Shown one piece after another: positions 1 through 12,856 of a stretch of DNA of 64,000 bases. Source of the DNA: Anas platyrhynchos (lineage: Eukaryota > Chordata > Aves > Anseriformes > Anatidae); contig NC_092602.1 in the NCBI RefSeq assembly GCF_047663525.1, forward strand, positions 8,739,501 to 8,803,500, given 5' to 3'. How positions within the stretch are numbered: position 1 is the first letter of the stretch; the number at the start of each line of letters is the position of its first letter. The position numbers and the translations under genes were made by a program. The notes below the pieces were generated by a model that searched no databases, was not told the origin of the DNA, and worked only from the letters and a program-made list of their open reading frames with translations.

Positions 1-570
1 GTTCCTTGTTTGCATGAGAGGTGACTGAACCTAACAGATTGAGAATCCCCAAAAGGGGACAGTGTTCTGTGTAACTCCTTGTCTTATTTGTCTGCTGGGG
101 CTCTTAACACAAGCATGCATTGAATTCAAGACTGGAACCTGTTGATCTGAGAACATCCTTTGCTTCCCTGGTTCTGTCCCAGGAGCTGGTATTCCTGCCC
201 CCGTCCTGTGGAGCAGTTGTCTCTGTGGTCAGTGAGCCAAGACACTATGAACACCCTGCTGCACACGCTGTCACTAGGAAACACTTACTCTTTTAATTTA
301 AATGTTTTATGAATATAGTTGTTGTTTTCCCTCTGTTTGTCAGTTACCAGTGGGAGGGGAGGGAAAGGGGTGGGAGAATCTGTGCATGCATATATATTTA
401 AAGTGCATTGACCAAAGTTGTTTTTTTTTATTTGTTTTGAATCTGTGAAATTTTCATATCTGTGAAGTCATCAGACTGCTGGGCAGTGAGGAGCCACTGG
501 TGCTGCTGAGTCTGTCTTGGTTACATTTCTTAATAAGCATTAAAATAATAAAATATATTTGTAAAAGAGA
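1..570 (+). other. Probable 3' UTR end of an upstream plus-strand gene (ADORA2A or SPECC1L by synteny)
   Basis: No coding frame is recognisable here. The stretch ends in a canonical AATAAA at 547-552, and 20-40 bases downstream lies a GU-rich segment (about 570-588), the usual layout of a vertebrate cleavage and polyadenylation site on the plus strand. In human, UPB1 is preceded by ADORA2A and SPECC1L on the same strand, so one of these is the expected owner. That assignment is inference from gene order; nothing in the bases identifies the gene, and no seven-transmembrane coding exon is present. Confidence 0.45.
547..552 (+). terminator. Polyadenylation signal AATAAA
   Basis: Canonical hexamer followed within 40 bases by a GTGTGAGTGTCTTTGTCC stretch that fits a GU-rich downstream element. 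It would end the upstream plus-strand transcript near 565-570. A second AATAAA at 764-769 could be an alternative end. Confidence 0.5.
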
Positions 571-589
571 GTGTGAGTGTCTTTGTCCA

Positions 590-3500
590 AGGAAGATCCT
601 GCTGGCTGACCCTGTTTTGTAAATATTTTTTTATCATTTTATTAGCTTTTTTCCATAGATCTGTCCCTGGCACTACCTGTTCTTTTGCTGAAGATGTTAA
701 CATCGACTCAGGTAACTGGAAGCCCCGCAACATCCCTGACATCCTGGGATCTGTCATCTTGGCAATAAAAGTTTACAGCTGCGTACGGAACACAAGGTAG
801 AGCACTGTATTTGCCCAGAACACTGCAGCAGCAGAAACAAAGTGTTACGTAGTGGGATCTGGAGGAGATACCTGGAGCACACCACCTTGCCAGCTATTAC
901 TGGAGCATCTCAGCCCTTTGGCTCTCCTTCCACACATCAGACATCATTGTTACACCACCGCTACTTCATCCCTCTGTCCTGTCTGCCAATACTGCTCAGA
1001 CTGAGCTAGCCCCAGCCTGATAGCCAAATTAGTCTGGAAATGGAGGCAGTGAATTTAAATGCTACTGTGGTGCCTCTCAGGCCAATGTTGACAGGAAGCA
1101 GCAGGAACAATTTCCAGCTTTCCACAGCTGGCAGCTACTAAATGTGTGTGGGGAGGTTAGTGAAAGTCTGTGTGACCCAGGAGCATTTGGAATGGGGAAG
1201 CGTTGAAAGTTCACCAGATAACCATCAGCTACTGGTCATTCCCTCTTTTGGTTCCCTTTGCAGCTGGGTTGGAGGCCTTGGTTCGTGGAGAGGTGCTGGT
1301 GCCCTGGTGCTCTGCAGCCAGCTGTGCCTGAGCTGTTCAACCAACTGTGTAATTGAAAAGCTTTTTCATTTTTTTTCCCCTCCTTTCACAAACACTGTGC
1401 GTTTTGTTCTGCAGCATCAAAGGCCAGGAGCTGGGAGGAACAATGGGTGTCTGCAGGAGCTGCAGGGGAACAATGGCCATACCTGGCCCAGGGAAGAAAG
1501 CGAGCACTTGGAAGAACAGAAAGAGCTCCTAGTTTAACTACACAATTGGCCTCATCTGGAAATCTAAGTTCAGAGATCTACACCTTGGCTTGGTCACCCA
1601 GAGAAACTTTGCAGGGCTTTTGTGGTTGCCTGAGCTGAGGGACAATACAGCTTGCTAGTGCAATATTTACTGCGGGAATGGGGAATTGATGCTTCTGAAT
1701 GCTAAAGTAGGATGGAATAGTGGAGGATGGTGATTTTCCTGCAAATGGGTGGATAATCTTTTTTGGCTAAAAGGCTTTTTTCAGCATTTAAAGCAGCAGG
1801 ATCTTCCTTGTCACTTCTGCCCCCAAACAGGAAGCTGTTGCTGCTAAGAATAGCACATACAAGTGCCTGCTGTGCTCGTAGTCATGTATTTCAAGGAGAA
1901 ATTTGGATGAGTTAAAAGCTCTGAGGATCTTTTCTGTGGCCCTGTGGACCTCACAATTTACTTTCATAGGAGAGATTCCCAGTGTCTTGCATTTGACTGA
2001 AGTGACTGAGTGAGATTCCTCATGTATTCATTCAGGTCAGGGAGAGAGACTTCTGCCAGCTTGGATCCTGGGAGGAATCCCCCTCTGATCCCTGAAGTTA
2101 GATGAAGCGACTCACTGCAGGTTGGAGTCTCGCTGAATAGTAAGTGGAGCTGCATTCTTCCTACCTCCCTGTCCCTTCTTCAGTGCTGTTCTGAGGAAAA
2201 AAAAAAAATAATTAAAAAAAATGGGATGGTGCTTGAATAACAGAGGTTCCCTCAGATATGACCCAGGGGATGGGACTGTTAGGTTTTGGGCTGGAAGGTG
2301 CACCACTCTTGTAAGCAGCATCATTGCTCTGCTGTGAGGCTGCAGCAGTCATCGGTGAGATTCTGCTGGGTGACAGTAAAATGCTACCCACATCTCAGAA
2401 AACCAGAGGTTCGTTTTGAAAAGTGGCATCCTTGCAGTGCATCAAACCAAATGACCTAAGCCAAGTCCGGGGCTGAGAGTAGCAGGGTGATTTCTCAGCA
2501 AGTGAAAGGCAAGGAGTTGGAAAAGAGGATTCAGTCTGCAGGTTCAGAGTAAACTGTGTAAAGATGAGGTTATTTGGAGTGCAAATCCATACTGTGTGGT
2601 CTGAGCTCAATACACTGAACTCCAAACCTGGGACTGTGTTCCTGGGAGTGTCCAGCTGCACTCCAGAGAGGTGCCTGCAAATTCTGCAGAGCCCTGGGCA
2701 GGCTTTAAACCGGCTGGTGTGGACACTGACAGCCCTGGAGCTGCAATCGCTCAGGCTTTGTTTACCAAGGATTTACCTGGAGCCCTAGGCAGCTCAGAAT
2801 TTTTGTCTTACCTATTGCAAGGAGATTAGATAACACCTCAGAATGAGAGTGAAGAAAGTCCATGTGCACGCCGTATCATGCTGCCTCAGCTGTTGGTGAA
2901 GTCGTGGGGTCTTTGGGGTTAGTATTAGTCTGGGATATTACTTCTAAATGGGGGGTTAAGCATATCTTAGTTGGATGCTTCATGTTGCTGGCACACTTGC
3001 AGCTGCGTCATTTGGGCGTTTGGCATCATCCGGGCTGTGACAGTCTCAGGTGCCTGTGCTTTGGGGTTTCAAGGGGTTCAAGATTCTGGTGCAGTGTGGG
3101 GATCATGTCTAGAAGGGAGAGGGGGGGAAAAGGCCTAATAAAGAGAGAACTGAGCAGCCTGGATCAGTTCTATGAAGAATGCAAAACAAGCCTGGGCTAT
3201 CTCAGGGTAAGCTGCACTCGTGGTGCCTCTTGAACCCATGTCCTGTTATTGTTGGTGTGGAACACGAGGGTCTGGGCCAATGAAAACAAGGAAGGCGGCT
3301 TGACAGACACAGATTTTATCTTTTGAGATTCGTCATGACCTTTCTAGTGTATAATAAATAAAGTTGACTCAGGAATTGGCAAGTGCCCTATAACATGCAG
3401 TCCTGGTGTCGGGACTCGGCAGAATGTTCTGCTTAGCAATGCACTCTGTTAGCTTTGTTTGCCAAGCTCCTATTTTGGAGGTGTGCTGAAGGGCTGAACA

Positions 3501-6500
3501 GTGGCAGATGCTGAAGCCTTCTGCAGGCAGGTGCACTGGACCCAGCATCTCTGGCCGTGCTGATCCAGGCTGGATGAAGGTCGTTTTGAATCCGTGCTGA
3601 TACAACCTTTTGCTGCTGGGCCACAGAAGGAAAAGAAACGTCTTGCAAAGAACACTGCTTGCAGTGGGGTGAATCCTGAGGCAAGGAGGACTTCCATCAT
3701 TCCACATTACTTTGTAACCCTTCAAGCATTTCAGTCGGCATTGAGAAGGATTGCTTCCTGTGGTAATGTCTTTAGAGCAGCCCTGCCATGCACACTGGGT
3801 CCTGTGATATTAAACATCTCCATCATTCAGAGGACGTGGCCAATTCTGCAGGTTGATGGGAATGGTAGGTCTGAGACTTGCCTGCTGCCCCGTGAATCCC
3901 TGCTGGGCCATCTCTGAACTGTGGCTGTGAGCAATCGGTCAGGTTTTGTGAGCTAGCCCTGGTGGCAGGGGCTGATACACAGTGCGCCTCTGAAGACAAC
4001 TGGGATTCATTTGCTGCTGAACTGAAGCTGTTCTGTGATAGCAACATATCAGACTGTGAAGTTATTCTGCAGAGCCAAAATGCACTGGGAAGAAAGGGAT
4101 GAATGTGTGTGTTCCCAGCTCCAGAGAGACCACGGGGGGAGAGCTGCAGTTAAATCATGAAGATTATGGCTGTGTCAAATGCAGAGCCTCAGGAGGGGAG
4201 CACTCAGCCCTGGCACCGAGGTGCTGGGTGGGCTGCATGAGCACTCGGCACCTTAAAGTAAGGGACAACTGGTTGCTTCATTTCTGAGGTGCCTGCCATT
4301 TGGGAGCAGTCCAGTATTCCAAGTGTTTCCTGCCTTTCTTTATATTCATGCCAAAAGCACTAAGAGAAATAGGGTGGAGACAAAAAATCTCAGACCCTCC
4401 TCAAGATCATCCTTTAATTCCAGAAGGATCAAAATGCTAAAGGTTGCATTAGAAAAACAGAAATAGTCTTTTCTCCCACCATTGGTAACTCAATGCCACA
4501 ACTAAAGCTGAGAGTCAGCTGCTTGTTCTACAGCTGTGTCCTTTCTGAATTCATGAGAAATAGCATTTTGATTTCCTTCCAGAGGAAATATACAGTAATA
4601 CCCCGAACTTGCACTGAGGCCTTCCAGTCTGCAGAACTAACCCATGTAACGTTCATCTGCAACGGAATTAAACCCAAGATCCTCTTTTCCTTATGGATTG
4701 AAACACTGCTTGGGAATCGAGGCTTTTTGTAACAAATCTTTGCATCTTGTTTTCTCTGAGCACTTGCTTCCCATGCCAGTTCCCTCCTGTCCTAAGTTCT
4801 CTATTTGCAGACAATCCTCCCTTTGCAGCATGCAAGACCCAGGCAGCACAAAAAGTTTAAGGTGTAGGGGCCGTCTATCCTTTTCCCATGGTTCAGCACT
4901 ACCTGGACTTTCAAAATAATAATACAAAGAAGTGTAGCATCAATGTTCCTGTAGATTTTCACTTTATGTGAAAAATAAAGGCTGGGGGTGCTCTCTGCAG
5001 GCTACCACCCATCTCTGATTCCTTTGCAGGGGGATCTTTAGTTCAGCATTTGATCTGGAAGCACCATGTGGGACATGATCCTCCCAGGAAGAGTTCAATG
5101 CTTTCCTTCCCATCACAAATATGAGGCTGTGTTCTGGGGGGGTCAGGATGTCAGTGACATGGATGACACCGAACGCTGAAGCCTGCATGTGAATTAGGTC
5201 TTGGAAGAGGCTGCGCTCCGTCTGCTGCACGGACACGTTCGCACTCTCTGAAGGGAGGTCCTCGTGCACGTAGCCATGTGTTTGGTGTTTTCCAGGTGGC
5301 TGTGTTCTCTCTGTGCCGGATGTATGCCAGTGCTGTAAAACGCGTGTCCCTCTTCTGCTTCCTCGAGAGATGCATCTGCTGGTGTCAGCTTCCAGGTAGG
5401 ACCCACAGGAACCTGCTCTCTTTCAGTGTCTGTGGCCTTTGCCCTCTCCTGGTAGTCAGGCATCCTAAGGAAACCAGAAGTGACCTAAGGCTGTTTTTGC
5501 TGAGCCTTGGTCACTGCTGCAGATGGAGAAGTAATGGCAGTTTTCCAGCAGGTGAGACCCTCCAGGCCAGCTAGCCAGACAAGAAAAATAAACACAGGAA
5601 ATAGCATCCATGCAGTAAGATAACAGAGAGACGAGAGGCTGGGAGGGCTTTCTGCTCTGTGTCAGGGGACACGCAGAGCTTGGAGCTCTCTACCAGGAGC
5701 AAGTAAATGTCAGGCCTTAACATGAAGGAAGTAATTATGGTTTGGGCGGAGAGGAAAGGAGAGAAAAGGAGTTTGTGCTTTGGTCAGGTAGAGCAGTGGT
5801 TGTCCTCTAGCACGGGGTCTGTGGAACAGAGATCTTGGGCCTAGGAGTGGGGTGAGTTAGTGCTTGCTCAGGACAGGGGCTGATCAGTCTCCACCTGGAT
5901 GTTCCTCTTGTATTTCTGTCCCAAAAGCAGTTCTGAGGGTCACTATTGGTGGACACTGTTGGTCTCACCTGTGAAACCCATTCCCTAAGCTCCTCCTGTT
6001 AGCTTCTTCTGTGCCCCGTTCCCGCAGATCCTGGGGGTTTCTCGGAGCTTTATCCCTGGTGGTTGGGCTGGGTAGTGGTGTGGTGAGGCATCTGCTGGCT
6101 CCATCCTGCACTCAGCAAGATGGAGAAGCCACCTGTGGTGCCCAAAATAGCCTCTGCCTGGGCAATCCAATCCAAATGGTGTTGATAGTGGTGGGGGATT
6201 CCCATGCCTCATAAAGAGGCTTTTGTTGGAAGGATCTAAGCTGCGCTCCAGGCCTTGCCAGCTGTGGAGAGGAGCAGATGGATCTGCAGTATAAAAATAG
6301 ATTGAAACAGGCTTGTTCTGCCTCCTTTCTTCACCCATACAGTCCCAGAGGTGCCTGGTCATCTGAACCAGAGCGGGGAACTGGGTGCTTTGCAGCTGCC
6401 AGTCTGCCTGGAGCCCTTTAGCTATTGTCAGAGACAGGAATTTCTCTCTCTTCAGTCCCATTCCCCCTACAGCTGCCGTGTGGACAATCTTGTTTGCACA

Positions 6501-7604
6501 CAGCTGCTGGCAGTGTGTCACATCCCATTTCCCTGGGGCAGTGCAGGCAGGAGAGTGGGGCGTTTGTGAGACGCTGTGTTCCCAAACTCTGCCATTCCTT
6601 GCCATGAGTCTGGCTGTGTCTTCTGAGTGAGATCTCTGTACAGCACCTGAGGAAATACCTTGAGGTCATGTCAGTGTGTCATGGGCAGAGGTTTCAACTG
6701 GCTGATGAGTAAATTTTGCAGATCTGCATGTTGCACATGGAAACTTCACTTTTTTTTTTTTTTGAACCCTAGCTACAGAAAGAACATTTTGGAGCTCTAT
6801 GATCTTCACTGCTGCTCCAGGTGACTTATTTGCTGTAAGTTCACACCAAGGCTCTGTAGCTAAAACATCCTTCAAGAGCATCTGAGGCTCACTGAACTTA
6901 GTCGCCATCCCTGGTCTCCCAACCCTGAATTCTGTAGAATATGATGATGTTGGTGCACAAAAGGAATCTGAAGCTGCATCAGTATTCAGAACAGACTGGA
7001 TCTGGTCCCTCTGTGTTGTGCCTGCAGAGCACTGCCAGCCCTTCAGTCCTGAAGGTGCGTGCTTGTATTCAACCTCCTCACCTGCTTCTCGCTTGGCATC
7101 CCCACTCCATCCCCTCCTGCTAACTGAATAAGGATCACATGGATATTTCCTGGATGAGCTTTTGTAACGCACTAATTTGATACACTCAGGGCATCTTCCT
7201 GTAATGAACGTTCCTGAGGTAATTGAAGGTGAGGTTGCATGGGTGAGGGGGAGAAGAGGGCAGGACTGCTGGCAGAGGTAATTGGAGGAATAGAAGAAAA
7301 CCCTTTTGTTCCTGTAAATCCTGAATTTGTTGTGTCTCTGCACTCCCTGTCTACCCAGCTTCTACTTGCGCCATGTCTTGAAGGTGGCTCCACTCTTCTT
7401 ATCCTCTTTTTCTTTTTTTTTTTTTTTAGGGTATTTTTTTCCATTTCAGCTCATGCATCTGTTCTGCTGCTTTGTTCTTTCGGCTTTTCATTTCTTTGCT
7501 TGTTTCTTCCCCTCTATGTTCTCCTGCTTCCTGAAAAGCTGATTGCTGCAGTGTATGAAGGAGAGGCACTGGCCATACCTGTCTGCACCAGCACCCTGTT
7601 ACAT
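590..7604. other. Non-coding stretch, moderately GC-rich
   Basis: No open frame here matches a family I know, and none has a convincing splice context. Frames of up to 225 codons exist on the minus strand (6666-7343) but look like chance. Poly(T) runs occur near 6750 and 7410. Another AATAAATAAA pair lies near 3353 and could be a distal poly(A) signal for the upstream gene. Confidence 0.6.
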
Positions 7605-7740
7605 TCATAGAATCACAGAACGACTTGGGTTGGAAGGGACCTTAAAACCCATCTAGTTCCAAACCCTGCCATGGACAGGGATGTTGCCCACTAGATAGGT
7701 TACTCAGGGTCTTGTTCAACTTTTTGGAATATTCCAGCTG
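7605..7740 (-). mobile_element. CR1 LINE fragment, 3' end
   Basis: The plus strand begins with CATAGAATCACAGAAC and continues with GGTTGGAAGGGACCTTAAA, then CATCTAGTTCC and CCCTGCCATGGACAGGGA. These are the hallmark words of the avian CR1 3' region read in reverse complement, so the element lies on the minus strand with its 3' end at about 7605. Only about 130 bp remain and the far end fades near 7735, the usual severe 5' truncation. It has no coding capacity. Confidence 0.9.
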
Positions 7741-10700
7741 ATTCTCTCTGTCTTTGAGGAGATATAGGAGCAAGAAGGGAAGAGGGAACAGAACAGCACC
7801 ACTGGGAGAAACCAGATCAGAGACTGAGAAGCTGGGCGAAGAGAGGGTGTGGAGGCAGGCAGGGCCATCCCGAGAAGTTTCCAAGAGGCAGCAGAGCATG
7901 GCTGTAGAGGTAACTGCTCCTTTGCTTGACATATTGTTCCTTCCTGCCCTCTTCTTTCTTCCTTTTCACCTCAAAATTACATCTTGAAAGACGTAAAGAA
8001 AAAAAATACCAGCTTTAAAGCACTTGTCAGCCTTTGCTGGCGGGCTCTCCATGCCACAGCAACTCCAGTGCCCCCGTGGTGCCATATTCTGCTGTGTCCA
8101 GGACTCCCACCAGCTGCCCTCCCCATGCTCCCTTCCAGCTGCCCACTGGTGCAGCTGTGTCTGTCCCACCAGCACACACCAGTCTCAGTGGATCCTTGTT
8201 CCCAAAAATCAGGGTCAAGTCAGCTCAGAAGGTGGCTTCCTCCTAGCTTTCCAGGTGCTACCACACCTTAAATGTTCAGTACACCCACTTTTCCTTTACA
8301 TATACAGCTCGTTTTAGCCAAAGGAAGAGGCAGCACATTGGTCAAGTGGAGGGAGTGCCACCGGCCTGGCTCCTCTGACAGTTTTTGTGTGGAACTGCTC
8401 TCCTCAGACACGGACCTGTGCTCAGTAGGTGCCGGGAGCCAGGAAGCAGCAGTAGCAGCACCAAGCCTTTCCACTTATTTGCAGAATTTCCTTCTGCTTG
8501 CTGGGGGAGCAGAGAAGGGCTGTCCAAAGGGCTCGTTTTCTTCTAAGCAAGGTTGCTGGACTTGCAGACTAGAAGCCATTGCTCTAGTGTTGGAAGCATG
8601 TGGTAGGGGACAGATAACTTCTGGGGACAGGGTTTCTCCTCACAGATCTAGAAGCTCTGGGCTGCCAGAACCACAGACACCGTGCTACCAGCGATGTGCC
8701 AGCGAACAGACTAGGAAGCATCTGCCGTGCCTTTCAGTAGTGCAAGCTTGACATTTCACCCCTGCCTGTTTCTTTCTTTAGCTCCTTAACATTTGGTATT
8801 TACAGCGATGTTTCGGTTACTAACTCGATTGGAATCAGCTCCCACAACACCCATCTCATCTCCAGCGATTGTCCAGAGAGGTCTCCCAGGCTCGCGGGGA
8901 GCTCGGTGTCACACCCACGGGCAACAGATGGGAGGCTGTCACAGGACAGAGGTGGGAGGCAGCCGCCTTCGGGATTATCCAGCAGCATAGCAGAAAAAGT
9001 AAGACCAAAACTGGCAGCCCCAGGGCCCAGTCCAGGCCTCTCTCCTGTCTCTGCATCCCTAGTGAAACTCCAGATTCAAACCAGAATGTGGACTAAGCTG
9101 TTTTGATAGCTGTTTCCTACCTGTGCCTGATGGTATGGGCTGTTAACGGCCAGGCTGTACAGCTGGGGAAACAACTTCCAAAATGTGGCCCTTCTTAAGC
9201 CCCAGATTTGGGCATGTAACTTGGTGTAAGAATTCTGCAGTGTTTGTATTTGCTGAGAGTCATTTCTAACTTCTCTTTGGTTGTAGGACTCTGACAGGTT
9301 TAGGTCCGATACTTGAGCTGCAGGACAGAGCAGAGAGAGCTCCCTCTGCTGTCTGTGGGCTTTCAGGTTCCCAACTAATTTGGTCCCCACTATCGATGGA
9401 AGTCCCCGAGCAACAAAGAAGTTAAAAGGTGCTTGTGAAGAGATGACATCATCTGAGCCAACAAAGCCACAAGCAAAAGATCTGATAAGCTATCTAACAT
9501 GCAGAAAGCTTTGAAAGTGCATAGTCCCACTCAGATCAAATGTTCTGACAGGGTGGAGATGACATCGGAAGCTGTTCAGTCTATAGATAACTCTGTAAAG
9601 GACCTATATCAGACGTTTTTGTTGCTGATAATACGCAAGGCCCGATGCATCTCACAACACCTGTGAGTAGCTCTGCTGGCTTCTGTGGCACTGTGGTCGC
9701 AGCCTGTATGTGACTGTGACTTCAGGTTAGGACCCAGCCAAATAAACCATCAGGAAGGGGTGAATGTTGCCATTTTGGTGCTCAGCAGAGGATAGACTAG
9801 ACAGGGCAGGGAAACTCATGCAAGATGTCCACCCTGATTAGGTTATACCTGTGCTGCGTCATCCTGTGAGGCGAATGGAATGATGAAGTAAAATCCTGCT
9901 CAGTCTGGGGCAGGAAGCTCAGGCCTGTAAAGCAGCTTGTTGTGCTGATTTCCTGGTCATTCGCTTCAGGCAGGTTTCCTCACTCTTAAATGAAACAATG
10001 GGGACTTGATTGTCTTCACCAGGATGCTCCTTGCTGAGGTGATTTTACCCGACTTGACATAAAGTCTAAAGCTCTTGGGAGGTGCTAAGAAGTCAGGTGG
10101 TGGGGCAACCATAAAGGATTTTTCAAAGCAACCATGCAACCTAAGAGCAAAAGTGCCCCTAAATAATCTAATCATACTCTGAATGTTGGGCTTAGTAAGG
10201 TTACTAGTCTGGGTCCTTATTTGTTCTGGTGTAGACTGAAAATGTTCTGGCTAGTTGAACGGGACAGTGTCCTGCCAGAACACACACAACAGGGCACTTC
10301 GTGTTTGTGAGGTCTCCTTTTTCTCTTGTAGGCTTGTGCCTATCATTTGCTTTCTAATTTTTTCCCCCAGCTCTCCCTGTGTGTAGGACATGATGTTGGA
10401 ATTGTGAAGAAGACATTTCTGCGTTTCTCAGCTGTAGCATAATCAATCCTTTGTTATGGTATTTCAGCTAGGTGCCCCTGAAGGGTGAGGAGCTCTGGTC
10501 AGGAGCAACAGGACTTTCTTGCTCTGACTGTTCGCTGGCCTGCCGACTCATAGAAGTGCTATTTTTTTTTCCACCTCGGTTAAACTGCTAACGTGTCCCA
10601 GCACGCATGAGATATGAAGGCTCAATAAACCCAGAGGGCTCATTGTTAAATGGTAAGTCCTCCCGAGGGACCTGACATTAGATGGTTTTCAGTGCTTCTC

Positions 10701-10986
10701 TCTGTTGTTTGTCATAAGATGGACAGTGAGGTGATGTGGCAGAACCCTCTGTAGCATGGCTGGAAATCACAGTGCTGTGGTTCTCTGTAAAGGCCCAAGA
10801 ACAGCCGCTGCGCTGCTTCCTGTGTCTGATTGATGCCGAACCATCAAAAATATGTTTTCTGTGGGTTAAACTGAACTCTCTGCGTACAAGAAAGGAAATG
10901 ATCTTCTTAAATATTTCTTTTGCTGCTGAGTCCAGCCCTTGCTTTGCTAGCAGCTGCATGTATTGAACAAACCAAAAGAGAATACA

Positions 10987-10990
<4 letters not shown>

Positions 10991-11024
<34 letters not shown>

Positions 11025-11033
11025 AGAAGAAGA
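10991..11033. repeat. Poly(A) run followed by (AAG)n
   Basis: About 32 consecutive A bases followed by several AAG units. No recognisable retroposon body or target-site duplication is obvious beside it, so it is called a simple repeat rather than an insertion tail. Confidence 0.9.
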
Positions 11034-12831
11034 CAAATGAATAAGAGAAAAAAACAAGCACCAGTTTGACAATGTGTTTGACTTTATCCAGACCATATGG
11101 AAGCTGTGAATTTTGAGCAGGCAGCTGAGAGACTAAATAGCAGTCATTTCAGAGTCATTTCAGAAGTTTTCTTGGAGTATGGAAGTAACTGAGGACATAC
11201 TTATAGGGCAAGTGTACATGGTGAGGGAATTTCCATCGCTGGCAAATCAGACACAGGAGGTAAGATTGGGATGAGAAGGTCTAAACAAGGAAGAGTTTTA
11301 TTGCCTGGGACATGATTGTTTTGTCTAATGCATAAGGAGATGGAAAGGTGAAGAAAGGCCACAGGCATACTTAATTGTTTGCCCGATTATAGCCATTGTT
11401 TGGTGCAGGCAGCAATACACCGTGCATGTTGCATTCATCCATCTTTGTGATAGCTGGGTTAAGTTGCACAATCATTATGAATAGCATTTGAAGGCATACC
11501 CTAATTGCTACTCCCAGCCCCTGCCCACTAATCTGTGGCTCCAGGGTCTGAGCTTTAACATTTTGAAATTCTGGCCATTCAGATATTTTTAAAAGAGACC
11601 AAATAATGCTGCTGCTTCTTTTACCTTTTTATTCCATCATTTTGCTAAATCATTGTGTTGCAAGTAAATGTTCTAATACTGGTAATTCAAGATCTTGTGA
11701 TTCAACATGACTAGAGAATAGTTCTTTGTATCTAAGAAGGGAGGAATCCTTCCACTAGGATTGTGCTTCTAGCCTTGGGGAGAGCTGCTGAACCAAAAAC
11801 TCCAGCTTTGTGTACACAAAGCTTTCCAGGTAGTTTAGTAGTGGCTTCTAAAGAGGGCTTGCTTACAGTGGAAAATTACGCTGTTAGAAGGAAGCTCTGG
11901 AGAACTGCAATAGTTAACATGAAATTAAGCACATAATGTGAAGGAGAAGAAAAGAGCCCGAACCCAGCAGATGTGACAGTATATTGTATTTTTGTACAAG
12001 GAATGTGAGGGCCAAGTGAATCTCGTAAGTGTTGTTCCTCAGGACCACAGTTGAACTTGACGCTGTTTTGCAATGCTATGCAGCCCTTTGATATAATTGC
12101 TTCTTCTCTCCCAAAGCCCGAACATCTGGATTTATAGTGACAAAAGCAATCCAGTGAGGAAGGAAATGAAAAATGGCACCCCTGTGTATTAGCAAAGAGG
12201 CTGGGCATGGTCTGAGTCACAGCACATTGTGAGAGACATTCTGGCATCCCATAACAACTGTCCCGTCCCACAATAACATCACCAGCGCTGCTCTCCTCTG
12301 CTGGGAACTGCCGGCCTCTGTGACTGCTCCTTAACATAAACATCTTTAAAAACCCCTCTGCCATCATCTGTAAATGATCCACCAATCGCTCAATGCAAAC
12401 TACTGGTATTAACCTCTTACACTCTGTCCTACTATCAGTTTATTAATTAATTTTCTATGCCTTAGGTGCACATCTGGTAATTTTTACCTACCACTGCACA
12501 ACTCTGGGGAGAACATACAGCCTGTAAAAAAAAAAAAAAAAAGTACTTAGAGGGGGATGCAGGAGCAGCAGAGCTAGCTACTGTCTGCCTGGGACACTTC
12601 TGGGTTTTGGTGCCTCCTGCAGGAGCCATATGGACCCTACTTGCATGTCTTCACCTCTGCTTGAAGCGTACTTGAAGTGATAGTATTCTTCTGGGTCAGG
12701 GTGAGGAGGGTAAGATGGATGGGTAGGTAAGTGTATATGTGCCCTTTGATTTTCTGATTAACACAGGAGAAGGGGGCTGTGTTAGAGGAGCTTCACGGGA
12801 CACAACCTGTCTTGATGGCATTTTTGTTCTG

Positions 12832-12856
12832 TTTATTTATTTATTTATTTATTTAT
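12832..12856. repeat. (TTTA)n microsatellite
   Basis: Six consecutive TTTA/TTAT units in intergenic sequence. Confidence 0.9.

Noticed and set aside
5985-6605. Minus-strand open frame of 206 codons
   Set aside because: The peptide shows no family resemblance and shares the stretch with equally open overlapping frames.
6666-7343. Minus-strand open frame of 225 codons
   Set aside because: No recognisable domain, no promoter or splice context, and a frame of this length is about what chance gives in 64 kb of moderate GC.
8272-8751. Plus-strand open frame of 159 codons
   Set aside because: No domain or conserved segment; ordinary GC-rich chance frame.
10991-11033. Poly(A) run as the tail of a retroposed gene copy
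   Set aside because: No gene-like body or target-site duplication could be found next to it.
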